A stretch of 28,436 nt of DNA from Thiobacillus sp. (GCF_024708915.1 NZ_JANJXQ010000048.1:1-28436), one strand, 5' to 3'; positions 1 through 9,379 are shown, numbered from the stretch's first letter. Program-made: numbers and translations. The notes: generated by a model not told the origin, from the letters alone.

Positions 1-434
1 GAATAGCTCATGCTGGGGTCGAGCATGGCCTCGAACACGTCGTTGCCGATGTCGTAGTGCTGCTCTCCCACCTGGAAGGCTCGCTGGCTGGATTGGAGAT
101 TGAACAGGCTGTGGCGCAGGATTTCGCCCAGCAGGCGCAGCCGCGACCAGTTGTCGATTTTTTCTTCGGCATGGCTGCCCAGCAGGCGGTGGAAGAGCTG
201 GTCCAGGCGGTCGCATTCCCACATTCCGTCCATATAGGCTTCACCGAAACCGAGCGAACCTTTCGTCAGAACGAGCCGATAGACATCGTCGTCGAATACC
301 TGGATATCCCATGGAGCATCGCCGTTGATCGAAATTCCCGCCTCGGCCGTGAGCTCGCGAAGAATCGCGGGTGAGCCCGATGGAACCAGGGAGTTTCCTT
401 CCGGCTCAAGGACCAGGGTGTCTTCTTTTTGCAT
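1..434 (-). CDS. cfa: Cyclopropane-fatty-acyl-phospholipid synthase, N-terminal part (runs off left edge)
   Basis: The enzyme transfers a methylene group from S-adenosylmethionine onto the double bond of unsaturated acyl chains in membrane phospholipids. Only the first 144 codons are in the window. The visible part closely follows the N-terminal region of the Cfa family: DIQVFDDDVYRLVLTKGSLG, then GEAYMDGMWECDRLDQLFHR, a stretch with LFNLQS, and QHYDIGNDVFEAMLDPSMSY leading into the SAM-binding core beyond the edge. The start ATG at 434-432 is chosen because GGGAG lies seven bases upstream. It lies downstream of the two-partner secretion locus on the same strand, but a terminator at 744-770 separates them. 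An AT-rich region at about 500-560 probably carries its promoter. The assignment is secure from family resemblance; the methyltransferase core cannot be checked here. Confidence 0.93.
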   Translation of the reverse strand, partial: MQKEDTLVLEPEGNSLVPSGSPAILRELTAEAGISINGDAPWDIQVFDDDVYRLVLTKGSLGFGEAYMDGMWECDRLDQLFHRLLGSHAEEKIDNWSRLRLLGEILRHSLFNLQSSQRAFQVGEQHYDIGNDVFEAMLDPSMSY

Positions 435-501
435 CGATGGGCTCCCTTTTTTTCTGACAAGCGTGAAGGCGCCAGAGTAGATATTCGGGAACTATTCGAC
501 A

Positions 502-546
502 AACGATATTTTTGTATAATACATATCGAATATATCGATATATTTA
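502..546 (-). promoter_or_regulatory. AT-rich operator/promoter-like region upstream of cfa
   Basis: In otherwise GC-rich DNA this island contains CGATAT at 504-509 and ATATCG at 523-528, an inverted pair flanking a TATAAT (515-520, plus strand). It also contains a second copy of ATATCGA at 532-538, which lies within the perfect palindrome ATATCGATAT (532-541). The two ATATCGA copies start nine bases apart. On the minus strand, toward cfa, TATTAT (521-516) or TATACA (518-513) could be a -10, with no good -35. The arrangement suggests a repressor or activator site controlling cfa, but the protein is unknown. Confidence 0.35.
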
Positions 547-743
547 TATTTAGATTGATGCTGGACGGCAGCGGATACGCAGAAGTCGGTCACCCTGTTC
601 ATGGCCTGGCGGACCCTATCCGTAGCCGATCTGCCCGGGTTGCGCGCGCTGCGCAGCATGCATGGGGACGGTTTCTGCGCATGCAGAACAAGGCAGGGCA
701 GAAAGCGGGCAAACGCCGCGGCGGGCCCGGACTGGCAACGCAG

Positions 744-770
744 AAAAAACGGGCCGGTCATCCCGGCCCG
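744..770 (-). terminator. Rho-independent terminator of tpsA
   Basis: On the minus strand an 8-bp perfect GC stem (CGGGCCGG at 770-763 paired with CCGGCCCG at 757-750) with a five-base loop is followed by six Ts (749-744). It begins 18 bases after the tpsA stop codon, in the right orientation for tpsA and upstream of cfa. Confidence 0.9.
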
Positions 771-788
771 CGGACTCGACGGAAATAC

Positions 789-3700
789 CTACTTTGCCGG
801 TGTTTCGCCCTTGCCCGAGACGCTCAATTCGATCCCGACCGAAAAGTCGTGGTTCGCGGCCTTCTGCTGGATCTGGTTGCCGCTCACCCGGGTGCCGTCC
901 TGCGACTGGATGCGGGCCTCCTGGTTGACGACGTTGCCGCCCTTGATGCTCACGCTGCCTCCCGAGTTGATCGAGGTGCCGGTCGACTCCAGCTTGTCGG
1001 CGTAATGCGCGCCGCCGCCGATCGATCCCTCGCCGGAACTGCTGCCGTCGCTGCCTTTTCCGCCGCCGACGCCCGCCTCGACGCTGAAGCCGCTGCGGGT
1101 CGACGTGTCCTGTGCGGCCTTGAGATTGACGTTGCCGCCCGCCTCGATCGCGGTGTCGCCGCTGCTGCCGAGCGTCGTACCTTCGAAGCTCGCGTCCCTG
1201 CCCGCCGAGATGCTGATGCCGCCGCCGCCCGCCTTGATGCTGCCGGTCTGCGCGGTGCTGCTGCTGCTCTCTTCCTGCGCGTAGCCGCCGCTCGCCGAGC
1301 CGCCCTTGCTGCTCTTGCTGGCGTTCAGTTCCAGACTGGCGTCGATGTTCGACGAACGGCTTTCGCTGGTGTCGTGCGCGGCCTTGAAATCGACGCTGCC
1401 GCCGGCCGAGATATCGGCCTTGTCGCCGGCTTCGAGCTGGGTGCCTTCGAAGCTGGCGTCGCCCCGGGTCTTGATCGTGAGGTTGCCGCCGGCGTTGATG
1501 CCGCCCGTGCGCGCGGTGCCGGTCGATTCGCTGGACGCTTCGTTGGCGTAGCCGGCCTCGAGGCTGCCGCCGGCCTTGCCGACCACGTCGACCTTGAGCT
1601 CGGCGTTGATCTCCTGGTTGCCGGCGGTCCTGCGCGTCGTATCCTGCGCCGCCTTGTAGTCGAGCGAACCGGCCTCGATGTTGACGTCGCCGCCGGCCTC
1701 GAACTGGGTACCGATCAGCGTCGTCTGCTCTTCCGACGTGGAATTGATGCTGCCGCCGGCCTTGTAGCGCGTCGTCACGGCCGTCGTGCTGCTTTCGCTC
1801 TCGCTGCCGATCGTGCCCTCGTACTTGGCACGGAAACCGGCACCGGCGCCGGCGTCGACTTCTGCCCCGTCGCTGGCGCTGGCGCCGGCGCTCGCCGACG
1901 CGCCGGCGCCGACGCCGAGCCGGGCGTCATGGCTCGACGAATCCGTGCTCGAAAAGCTCGAATCGTGGACCGCGACGTCGCGAATCTCGCGTGCTTCCTG
2001 GTTGATGTTGCCGCCGGCTTCGATCTGGGTACCCTGGTCGATGATGGTGTCCTCGGCCTTGCGGGTGAGGTTCCCTCCCGACTTGAAGCTGGACGTCACC
2101 TGGGTGATCGACCCCTCGACGCTGGATTCCTGCTCGTTCTTGTAGCGCAGACCGGCGCTGGCGTTGGCCTCGGCCTCGGCGCCGGCTTCAGCCCGGGCCG
2201 GGTCGCCGCCGATGTCGATCCTGCCGACGTCGGCTTCGGCCCGAGCCTCCGCACTAGCGTCGGCGTCGACGTAGATGCCGGTCGTGTGCGTGGTCCTGGA
2301 CGAGGTGTTGATCTCGATGTCCTGCGCGGCCTCGTTGATGATGTTCTTTGCCGCAATGCTCATGTCGCCGCCCGACTCGACCTCGGCGCCGACAAAACGG
2401 GCATCCTCGGTCGCCTTGATCGTCATGCTGCCGCCGGACTTCAGCGTCGAACCGGTGTTGCTGAGCTGGTACGCGGTGGTTTCCTCTTCTTCGATCTTCA
2501 CCCCGAGCGTGCTGGTGCCGCTGCCCTCGGCCTTGGCACCCGCACTGGCGCTGGCGTCGGTCCCGGCGGTGCCCGCCCTGGCCTGCGCCTCGGCGCCCGC
2601 CCCGGCCGACGCTTCGCCCTCGTTGAAAAGACCGGTCGAGACGCGCGTGGTCTCGGTAGTGCTCCAGGTCTCGTTACGCCCGGTCAGCACTTCGACCTTG
2701 TTCGCGTCGAGTTCCATGTCGCCGCCCGACTCGACGTTCGAACCCTGGACGGTCAGGGTGCCCTCGGTGCTCGCCTTCAGATTGCCGCCCACCGTGAGGT
2801 TGGACGACACGCTGGTGTTCGAGCCCGAAGTGGTGGTCGTGGTGGTCGTTTCGGACAGCTTGAGGTCGGACGAGCCGGACGCCTCCGCGCCGGCGCCCGC
2901 ACTTGCGTCCGCGTTGGCGTACCCCTGGCCGCTCGTCGCCTGGCTGTCGGCGCCGGCGTGGGTACCGGTTTCGCCGGCGTTTTCCATTTTCAGGAAGGTC
3001 GTCGTCTCGGTCCGGGTGGTGGTGCGTTCCTCGTCCAGCCCGTCGAGAATGGCGATGCCCTTTTTGGCATCGATGGCGGCGTCGCCGCCGATCGCCACGT
3101 CCGATCCCTGCAGCGTCATGCTGCCTTCGGACTGGATGTTGGCGTTGCCGCCGACCACGATCTCCGAGCCGAAGTTGGTGGCCTTGAAACTGTCGGTGGT
3201 GGTGGTTTCGGTGCCGTAGACGCCGCCGCCGACGCCCATGCCCGACTCCTGGGAGACGGAATGGGTGGTGGTCTTGTCCGCGCGTGAAAGCACATTGAAG
3301 TCGCCGCCGGTGTCGACCTCGAGGTCGCCGCCGACCTTGACCGCGCTGCCGGCGATGGTGGTGTCGCCGCCGCTCTTCAGGGTGAGGCTGCCGCCGGCCT
3401 CCAGCGTCGAGCCGGTGTTCTTCTCGGTGGTGGTGCTGCTGACGTGCTGGCCCGAACCGGTGGTGCTTGTGGTCTTGTCGACGACGGTGTCGAAGCTGAT
3501 GTTGCCGCCCGCGCTGAGCGTAGCGTCGCCGCCGGCCCTGACCTCGCCGCCGACGACGGAAATGTCCTGCCCGGCGTCGAGATCGAGATTGCCGGTCGAC
3601 GTGATGCTTCCGGTATTGCCGATCGTCGTCGCGTACTGCTGGTCGTTGCCGCTGCCGTAGGTGGCGGTCTCGTTGCGGATGCTGCCCTCGGTCGACTTCA

Positions 3701-6700
3701 GCGAGACGTCGCCGCCGGTGATGGTGCCGCTGGTGTTGGTGATGTCGCCCTGCGAGACGACATCGAGCGAAGTCGAGCCGCTGATCGTGCCGCCGGTGTT
3801 GGTCAGCGACGTGAGGTCGAGATTGACGTCCTTGCCGGCGATGACGGCTCCGGTCCGGATCGCGGCGCGCGTATCCGCGGCAAGATAGACCACCGGCGCG
3901 AGCACTTTCTGCCCCGCCACCGTGGTCTCCACCATCCACACCACGTCTTCCTGCAGATTGGCGATCTGTTCGCGGGTCAGCGCCGCGCCGAAGGTGAAGC
4001 CCTGGCGCGCGCTTTCGTCGATCGCCTGTTCCATCAGGCGCTTCATCTGTTCGGCTTCGTTGGCGTAGCCGCCGAGGAGGACATTGCCGGTCTCCGCGAT
4101 CAGTTGCTGGCGCACCAGGTAGGCCTCGTAGTTGGCATCGCCGAGGCGTTTCATGACGGTGTCGGGATCGTAGCCGTAGTGCTCGAGCATGTAGTCGGAG
4201 CCGACGAAACCGGAGCCGACCGCGAACAGCGGATTGGTCTCGACCAGATACCTGGAAGCGGGATTCTGACTGACGACGAAATAGCCATTGGGGTTGGTCG
4301 GCAGCGTGATCGCGAGCCCGCCGAAACTGATCGCATTGGCCCCGCCGACAGCGGTCGCGCCGCCGGTGCTGCGCGCCGTCGTGGTCGGCGCCCACGTCGA
4401 TCCCTTGTTGAACAGCGTGAAACCGGCCGCATCGATCTGCTTGGCAAAGATGCCTGCGCCCGCGTTGAAATGGGTGTAAGGCGTCGTCACCTCGGTATAC
4501 GCCTGGCTGTAATGCCAGTTGCTTCCCGTGAGTTTCCAGTCTTTCCAGTCATACCAGGTCGCGACGATGCTCTCGCTCTGCAGCGACAGGTCGTCGTTGG
4601 TGAAACTGCCGGTGCCCGTCAGGGTGAGGGTGCCGGTATTCGCGGCCAGCACGCCGCCGGTGTTGTAGCCGGCGCTGAAGCCGGCGATGCTCAGGTTGCG
4701 GCCGGCGATCATCTGCGGTTTGACGGCCGGCAGCGACGTGGCGAACGACTGCGAACGCGAGCCATATTTCTCGTAGTACCACTTCTCGTCGTATTTGATG
4801 CTGGGGATCAGCGAGTCGTACTCGTACCAGTAGTGCACCAGGTCCGTGTCGCCCCAGGCGACGGCGCTCCAGACCCGCGTCGGGACGCCGCCGGGAATCT
4901 CGTTGCGGAAGGTCGGCGCGGTCACCGAAATATCCAGCAGCGCGTTGATGGCGTGGTTGTTGGTGAAGACCGACCCGGCCGAGAGGGCCATGCTGCCGTT
5001 GGCGTCGAGGGTGGCGCCGCTGTGGTTGGTGAAGTCGGCGGCGGCGCCGGCATTCAGCTGACTGCCGGCGTACAGCGCCCCGTAGTTGTCGAGGTTGCCG
5101 CCCGTGGCGTTGAGGTTGAGCGTGCCCAGCGCCGAGATGCCGCCGGTGCTGCCGTTGCTGATCCACGGCGCATCGAGGCCGAGCGTGCCGCCCGAATGGA
5201 TCGCGCCGGGATTGCTGAAACCGTTGCTCAGGCTGATCGTCGCGGTGCCGCTGCCCGAGGTCGCGGCAACGATGCGCGAACTGGAACCGCCGAAGGACAG
5301 CGTGTCGAGCCCCAGGGTCATGCCGCCGGTGGTGCTGACCATGCCGCCGTTGTTGACCATCAGCGTGCCGGCATTGAGGTCCATGCTGCCGCCGAGCATG
5401 ACGCCGCTGGCGCCGACGCTGACGGTGACGCCGCGACCGCCGCCCTGCCCCTTGATGTCCATCAGCCCGCCCGACTGCATGCGGCCGATATTGCTCACGG
5501 CGTACGCGCCATCGGTTCCGCGCAGCGTCAGCGCGCCCGCCGCAAGCAGGTTGCCGCTGTTGCCCAGGGCATCCGACAGGTTGAGCGCGAGGCCGCCGTT
5601 CGACTGCAGGGTGCCGCTGTTGCTCAGCGAAGCCAGCGCGAACGTCCCCGACTGGCCCGCCGTGCTCGACGCGATGAAGGTGCCGGCGTTGTCCAGCGTG
5701 TTCGCGCTCAGCGTGGTGCCGCTCGCAGCCTGCACCTTCGCGCCCGCCTGGTTGGCGACACTCGATGCCTTGAGCACCAGCGCGCCGCCGGCGATCAGCG
5801 TGCCGCTGTTGGCGACGCTTGCGCTGCTGCCGTTGCTCGCGTCGGCGATATCCAGCGTGGCTCCGGCGTGCAGTGTGCCGCTGTTGACGACGCTGCCGTT
5901 GGCGCGCACGGCGACGCTGCCGGCGTCGGCCGTGACGGTGCCGGCGTTGTTCAGGCCGGTAGCAGCGGCGAGGGTCAGATTGCCAGCCGTGGTCTGGACG
6001 CCCTGCCCCGCGCCGGCGCCGGTGCTGATCGCACCGGCGTTCGAAGTCAGCGCCAGGTTGCCGGTGGAACGCACGGCAGCGTTGGCCAGGGCCAGATTGT
6101 TGAGCGTCGTCAGGCCGAGCGTGCTGCCGGCATGAATCGTCGCGCCGCCGGCGCCGATGGACAGCTTGTCGAAGCTGCCCGCCAGCGCGCCGCCCGCGCC
6201 CCAGACGCCGCCGTCGATCGTGGCCGCGCCGGTGGTGGCGAGCGTGTTGGTGCCGCCTGCAAAGCGGGTGCCGCCGCTCGACACGTCGCTCAGCGTGGCG
6301 GCACCGAGCGTGAGATTATTGGCTGCATAGAGCGCGCCATCGGCGAGCCTGACCTGGCCGGCCGCGGCCGACAGCGCAAGGTTGCGGTTGGCGGACAGGC
6401 GAGCGCCGGCGCCGTCGAGGAAAATGTCCTGGCTGCCGCTGGCCGCCGTCGAGGTGAGCGCGAGGTCGCGCGCCGCGCTCGCCGCCGACCGGATTTCGAT
6501 CTTGCCGGCGCTCGTCAGCGTGAAATCGTCGGCGCTGGCCGCGGCTTCGCCCAGCGCACGCACGCCGACGCCCGCTTCGGTGGCGATGATGCGGATGCGG
6601 CCGGCGTACATGCCGCCCAGCACGGTGGAATCGACCGCGTAGGCCGGCGCCGGGCCGCTGCCGGCGGCGGTGCCGGTGACATTGCGCCCGGCATAGCTCC

Positions 6701-7457
6701 ACGCGTTGTTGCCCGCGACGATGCCCAGGCTGCCGTTGGCGTGGGTATTGATGTTGCCGTCCACCTTGACCGAGCGGGCGACGATGTCGAACACCTGCTG
6801 CGTGCTGGCGTTGGCGCCAAGCCCCTCGACCAGCACGTCGCCGCGGTTGACGGTGAAGCCGATCAGCGCGCCGTCGCCGCCGATGTCTGAACTGCCCGTG
6901 GTGAGCGTGACGCGATCGGTGTTGATGAATCCGCAGCCGCTGCAGGTGATGCCGTTCGGGTTGGCGACGATGACGTCGGCCCTGCCGCCGACGACCTCGG
7001 TGAAGCCGGCGAGCGTACTGCGATTGGTCGAGACCACCTCGTTGAGAATGACGCTCGCCTCGTTCACCAGGTTGAGGTTGGCCGGCACCTGGCCGGCCAG
7101 CAGCGACTGGCGCGCCATTTCGCTGCGGTTGCCGTTGTTGAGCACCAGGCCTTTCAGCTCGACGTCGTAGCGGGTGTAGGTGTTGTGCGACAGGCCCGAC
7201 GCGTTCGCCGTCCCGATATTCACCACCGGCACGCCGTTGGGCGAGACGTAGGCGTTGGCGTTGCCGCCGACGGGCACCACGGTGGCGGGCGGCTCGGCGA
7301 GCGCCGGCGCAGCCGCGAAACCCGAGGCCAGCAGGGCCGCGCGGAAGGCCTTGCCCGCCGTGCGGCCGCCCCCCTTGCCGCGGGCGCGCGCCGTTTCGGC
7401 GACCGCGACCCAGCAGCCAGTGTGCACACTCCAGACCAGGCGATGTATTTTGTTCAT
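789..7457 (-). CDS. Two-partner secretion exoprotein (filamentous haemagglutinin-like, TpsA)
   Basis: This 2222-aa protein is a large secreted beta-helix, most likely an adhesin or matrix protein exported through the partner TpsB encoded just upstream. Residues 1-54 form an extended signal peptide of the ESPR type (MNKIHRLVWS, then a second charged region and a hydrophobic stretch ending PALA). The TPS secretion domain follows at about 60-330, with the NPNGI motif at 166-170 and a CSGC pair at 172-175. Residues 330-900 are short repeats rich in Gly, Asn and Leu (ANSGTLxAGGxL). Residues 930-1190 are less repetitive and aromatic-rich. Residues 1200-2210 are haemagglutinin-type repeats (GGD/GGN followed by alternating hydrophobics), with Ala/Gly/Ser-rich inserts. 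It ends GKGETPAK without a VENN motif or toxin domain, so a contact-dependent inhibition role is not supported. The Shine-Dalgarno AGGA lies in the tpsB stop region, implying translational coupling. Ligand unknown. Confidence 0.93.
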   Translation of the reverse strand: MNKIHRLVWSVHTGCWVAVAETARARGKGGGRTAGKAFRAALLASGFAAAPALAEPPATVVPVGGNANAYVSPNGVPVVNIGTANASGLSHNTYTRYDVELKGLVLNNGNRSEMARQSLLAGQVPANLNLVNEASVILNEVVSTNRSTLAGFTEVVGGRADVIVANPNGITCSGCGFINTDRVTLTTGSSDIGGDGALIGFTVNRGDVLVEGLGANASTQQVFDIVARSVKVDGNINTHANGSLGIVAGNNAWSYAGRNVTGTAAGSGPAPAYAVDSTVLGGMYAGRIRIIATEAGVGVRALGEAAASADDFTLTSAGKIEIRSAASAARDLALTSTAASGSQDIFLDGAGARLSANRNLALSAAAGQVRLADGALYAANNLTLGAATLSDVSSGGTRFAGGTNTLATTGAATIDGGVWGAGGALAGSFDKLSIGAGGATIHAGSTLGLTTLNNLALANAAVRSTGNLALTSNAGAISTGAGAGQGVQTTAGNLTLAAATGLNNAGTVTADAGSVAVRANGSVVNSGTLHAGATLDIADASNGSSASVANSGTLIAGGALVLKASSVANQAGAKVQAASGTTLSANTLDNAGTFIASSTAGQSGTFALASLSNSGTLQSNGGLALNLSDALGNSGNLLAAGALTLRGTDGAYAVSNIGRMQSGGLMDIKGQGGGRGVTVSVGASGVMLGGSMDLNAGTLMVNNGGMVSTTGGMTLGLDTLSFGGSSSRIVAATSGSGTATISLSNGFSNPGAIHSGGTLGLDAPWISNGSTGGISALGTLNLNATGGNLDNYGALYAGSQLNAGAAADFTNHSGATLDANGSMALSAGSVFTNNHAINALLDISVTAPTFRNEIPGGVPTRVWSAVAWGDTDLVHYWYEYDSLIPSIKYDEKWYYEKYGSRSQSFATSLPAVKPQMIAGRNLSIAGFSAGYNTGGVLAANTGTLTLTGTGSFTNDDLSLQSESIVATWYDWKDWKLTGSNWHYSQAYTEVTTPYTHFNAGAGIFAKQIDAAGFTLFNKGSTWAPTTTARSTGGATAVGGANAISFGGLAITLPTNPNGYFVVSQNPASRYLVETNPLFAVGSGFVGSDYMLEHYGYDPDTVMKRLGDANYEAYLVRQQLIAETGNVLLGGYANEAEQMKRLMEQAIDESARQGFTFGAALTREQIANLQEDVVWMVETTVAGQKVLAPVVYLAADTRAAIRTGAVIAGKDVNLDLTSLTNTGGTISGSTSLDVVSQGDITNTSGTITGGDVSLKSTEGSIRNETATYGSGNDQQYATTIGNTGSITSTGNLDLDAGQDISVVGGEVRAGGDATLSAGGNISFDTVVDKTTSTTGSGQHVSSTTTEKNTGSTLEAGGSLTLKSGGDTTIAGSAVKVGGDLEVDTGGDFNVLSRADKTTTHSVSQESGMGVGGGVYGTETTTTDSFKATNFGSEIVVGGNANIQSEGSMTLQGSDVAIGGDAAIDAKKGIAILDGLDEERTTTRTETTTFLKMENAGETGTHAGADSQATSGQGYANADASAGAGAEASGSSDLKLSETTTTTTTSGSNTSVSSNLTVGGNLKASTEGTLTVQGSNVESGGDMELDANKVEVLTGRNETWSTTETTRVSTGLFNEGEASAGAGAEAQARAGTAGTDASASAGAKAEGSGTSTLGVKIEEEETTAYQLSNTGSTLKSGGSMTIKATEDARFVGAEVESGGDMSIAAKNIINEAAQDIEINTSSRTTHTTGIYVDADASAEARAEADVGRIDIGGDPARAEAGAEAEANASAGLRYKNEQESSVEGSITQVTSSFKSGGNLTRKAEDTIIDQGTQIEAGGNINQEAREIRDVAVHDSSFSSTDSSSHDARLGVGAGASASAGASASDGAEVDAGAGAGFRAKYEGTIGSESESSTTAVTTRYKAGGSINSTSEEQTTLIGTQFEAGGDVNIEAGSLDYKAAQDTTRRTAGNQEINAELKVDVVGKAGGSLEAGYANEASSESTGTARTGGINAGGNLTIKTRGDASFEGTQLEAGDKADISAGGSVDFKAAHDTSESRSSNIDASLELNASKSSKGGSASGGYAQEESSSSTAQTGSIKAGGGGISISAGRDASFEGTTLGSSGDTAIEAGGNVNLKAAQDTSTRSGFSVEAGVGGGKGSDGSSSGEGSIGGGAHYADKLESTGTSINSGGSVSIKGGNVVNQEARIQSQDGTRVSGNQIQQKAANHDFSVGIELSVSGKGETPAK

Positions 7458-7466
7458 TTTGATTTC

Positions 7467-9317
7467 CTAGAGCGTGTAGGCCAGACGGAACCAGGTCTGT
7501 CTGGATTCCTTGATCATGCTGTCGGGCAGCGTCAGCGGGCGGGTCGTGAAAAAGTCCCAGGTCGCACCGCGCCACTGCGCGGACAGGCCGACGACCATGC
7601 CGGCGAGGCGGCCGCCGGGTATGCCGGCGACGCGGTTGCGCACCTCGCCGGTATCGTATCCGGCGTAGAAGCGGGTCGAGATGCGCTCGTCGCCCAGGGC
7701 CAGCGGCTGCCGGACCGAGACCTCGTTGCGCCAGTAGTAGCCGTCGTCGCCCGCCAGCGTATTGCTGACGAAACCGCGCACCGAATAGAGGCTGCCGATG
7801 AAAATCTGCTCCGAGCCATACAGCGTGCTTTCGGCTTTCTGCGCGGCGAACTGGCTGGAAAAGCCGAAATCGCGGCCGAACAGACGGAACGGGCGGGCGT
7901 AATTCACGCCGACCTTGTATTTGCCGAACTGGGCGCGCGGCACCCAGTCGGGCAGCGCGCCCGGATCGCTCAGCGCACCGAAGGCGTCGAGGCCGCGGGC
8001 GTAGCCGAGGTCGAGCGCGACGACGCCGCCGGCGAGGCCGGTGTAGAGGCTGCCGTCGAGGTCGAGCACCGTGAGATTGCGGCTGCTCACGCCCAGGCGC
8101 TGTCCGTCGAGGTAGTTTTCCGTGCGCTTGGAGGTGAGCATCGCCGACAGCGAAGCGCGCGTCGACTGGTCGCGGTACACCACGCGATCCAGGCGCACGT
8201 TGTCGTTTTCGCTTCTGCCGCTGGCGACCAGTTCCAGGCCGCTCGGCAGCGCGATGGTGCTGGCGTAGCGCGAGCGGCTGACGCCGACGAACAGCGTCGT
8301 GTAGCCGAAAGGCACGCTGAAATTGAGGTTGTCGCTGCGGGAATACTTGCTGTCCGGGTCGCCGGGGGTCGATTCGCGGTGGGTGAAGGACACGAGATCG
8401 TTGAAGCCCAGCAGGTTGTCGGCGACCACGGTAGCGCCGGTCTGGACGTCGCCGGTGGCCCGCGAGCCCTGGTTGTCGACCGACACGTTGAAGTGAAAGC
8501 GCGAACTCGGCTGGTTGTGAACGACGACGACGCTGCCGCCCGCCTGATCGCCCGGCTGGATATCGAGTCGCGCATTGTTGGATGCGAGCCGGTTGATCTG
8601 GTCGATGCCCTGCTCGAGGTCACGCAGGTTGAGCAGTTCGCCCTCGATACCCGGGAAGACATTGGCGACCGACACGCTCCCCGCGTCGCCGTCCTTGATC
8701 ATGATTTTTTCGACGACGCCCTCGATGACCAGGATTTCGAGCCGGCCGGTACCGAGGTCCTGGCGCGGCAGGTAGACGCGCGTGGCGATGAAGCCGCGGT
8801 CGATATAACTCTTGGTGATCTCGGCGAGGATGCGTTCGATATCGCCGACATTCAGGCAGCGGCCAGCGAATTCGGCGGTGATGCGCTGCCGCACGGCAGG
8901 CGCGAGATTGGGGGCGCCGTTGATCGTGATCACGGCAATTTCGCGGCATACGGCGCCAATGTCGGGCACCACGATTTCCGGCTGCAGCGTCCGCGTGTCG
9001 ATACCGTCGACCCGCTCGGCGCGGCGGCGCGCTTCTTCCTGCTCGCGCAGCAGCCGTTCCTGTTCCAGGCGCTGGAGAATTTCAGCCTGGCGCTGCGCCG
9101 CCTCGATATCGGCCGGGGTTTGCGCCAGCGCCGGCGGCCCGGCCAGCAGGCCGAGGCAAAGCAAGGTGCCGAGCCCGCCGCGCAAGGCGCTGAAGAAAAC
9201 CGCTACCGGGTTGAGCCCTGCTGCCGCCGCCAATTTGACGACACTGCGCCACGCGCCCATGCGGGCACCGAATCTGCTGGAGTCTCCGTACACCTTCCAC
9301 CCTTTTTTATTGTCCAT
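7467..9317 (-). CDS. Two-partner secretion outer-membrane transporter (TpsB, ShlB/FhaC/HecB family)
   Basis: This 616-aa protein forms the outer-membrane beta-barrel pore that exports the TpsA protein encoded immediately downstream. Residues 1-65 look like a long signal sequence (hydrophobic stretch ending PPALA-Q). Residues 70-104 form a charged Glu/Arg helix like the plug helix of FhaC. Two POTRA-type domains cover about 115-275 (ITKSYIDRGFIATRVYLPRQ lies in the first). The C-terminal barrel covers 276-616, with the family's VRGF motif at 513-516. The protein ends in FRLAYTL. The chosen ATG has no clear ribosome-binding site; Met20 (ATG at 9260-9258) would give a more usual signal length, so the start is uncertain. 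Its TAG stop overlaps the Shine-Dalgarno of tpsA, nine bases before that gene's ATG, which argues for co-translation. A 107-base gap separates it from ppx upstream. Confidence 0.93.
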   Translation of the reverse strand: MDNKKGWKVYGDSSRFGARMGAWRSVVKLAAAAGLNPVAVFFSALRGGLGTLLCLGLLAGPPALAQTPADIEAAQRQAEILQRLEQERLLREQEEARRRAERVDGIDTRTLQPEIVVPDIGAVCREIAVITINGAPNLAPAVRQRITAEFAGRCLNVGDIERILAEITKSYIDRGFIATRVYLPRQDLGTGRLEILVIEGVVEKIMIKDGDAGSVSVANVFPGIEGELLNLRDLEQGIDQINRLASNNARLDIQPGDQAGGSVVVVHNQPSSRFHFNVSVDNQGSRATGDVQTGATVVADNLLGFNDLVSFTHRESTPGDPDSKYSRSDNLNFSVPFGYTTLFVGVSRSRYASTIALPSGLELVASGRSENDNVRLDRVVYRDQSTRASLSAMLTSKRTENYLDGQRLGVSSRNLTVLDLDGSLYTGLAGGVVALDLGYARGLDAFGALSDPGALPDWVPRAQFGKYKVGVNYARPFRLFGRDFGFSSQFAAQKAESTLYGSEQIFIGSLYSVRGFVSNTLAGDDGYYWRNEVSVRQPLALGDERISTRFYAGYDTGEVRNRVAGIPGGRLAGMVVGLSAQWRGATWDFFTTRPLTLPDSMIKESRQTWFRLAYTL

Positions 9318-9379
9318 CTTGTTATGTCATGCGCCGCGATGCATGAACGCATCGGGACGCGGCTCAACAATGACCATGA

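Larger units (their letters stand above)
435..788. other. Intergenic region between cfa and tpsA
   Basis: This 354-base stretch has no convincing gene. The minus-strand frame at 492-761 starts inside the tpsA terminator and has no ribosome-binding site, and the plus-strand frames are extensions of antisense shadows of tpsA. It holds the tpsA terminator (744-770), about 150 bases of GC-rich sequence without recognisable features (roughly 570-740), and an AT-rich island (500-560) with repeated ATATCGA motifs upstream of cfa. Confidence 0.6.

Noticed and set aside
492..761. Possible 89-aa minus-strand gene between cfa and tpsA
   Set aside because: It starts inside the tpsA terminator stem, has no ribosome-binding site and a mixed composition.
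789..1100. Contact-dependent inhibition toxin at the C terminus of TpsA and an immunity gene
   Set aside because: No VENN motif, no domain change at the end, and a terminator directly after the stop with no small gene before cfa.
429..6890. Very long plus-strand open frames (429-3287 and 3444-6890) opposite tpsA
   Set aside because: They are antisense shadows of a GC-rich repetitive gene, rich in Ala, Arg, Gly and Val, without ribosome-binding sites or recognisable domains; the minus strand encodes a clear secretion protein.
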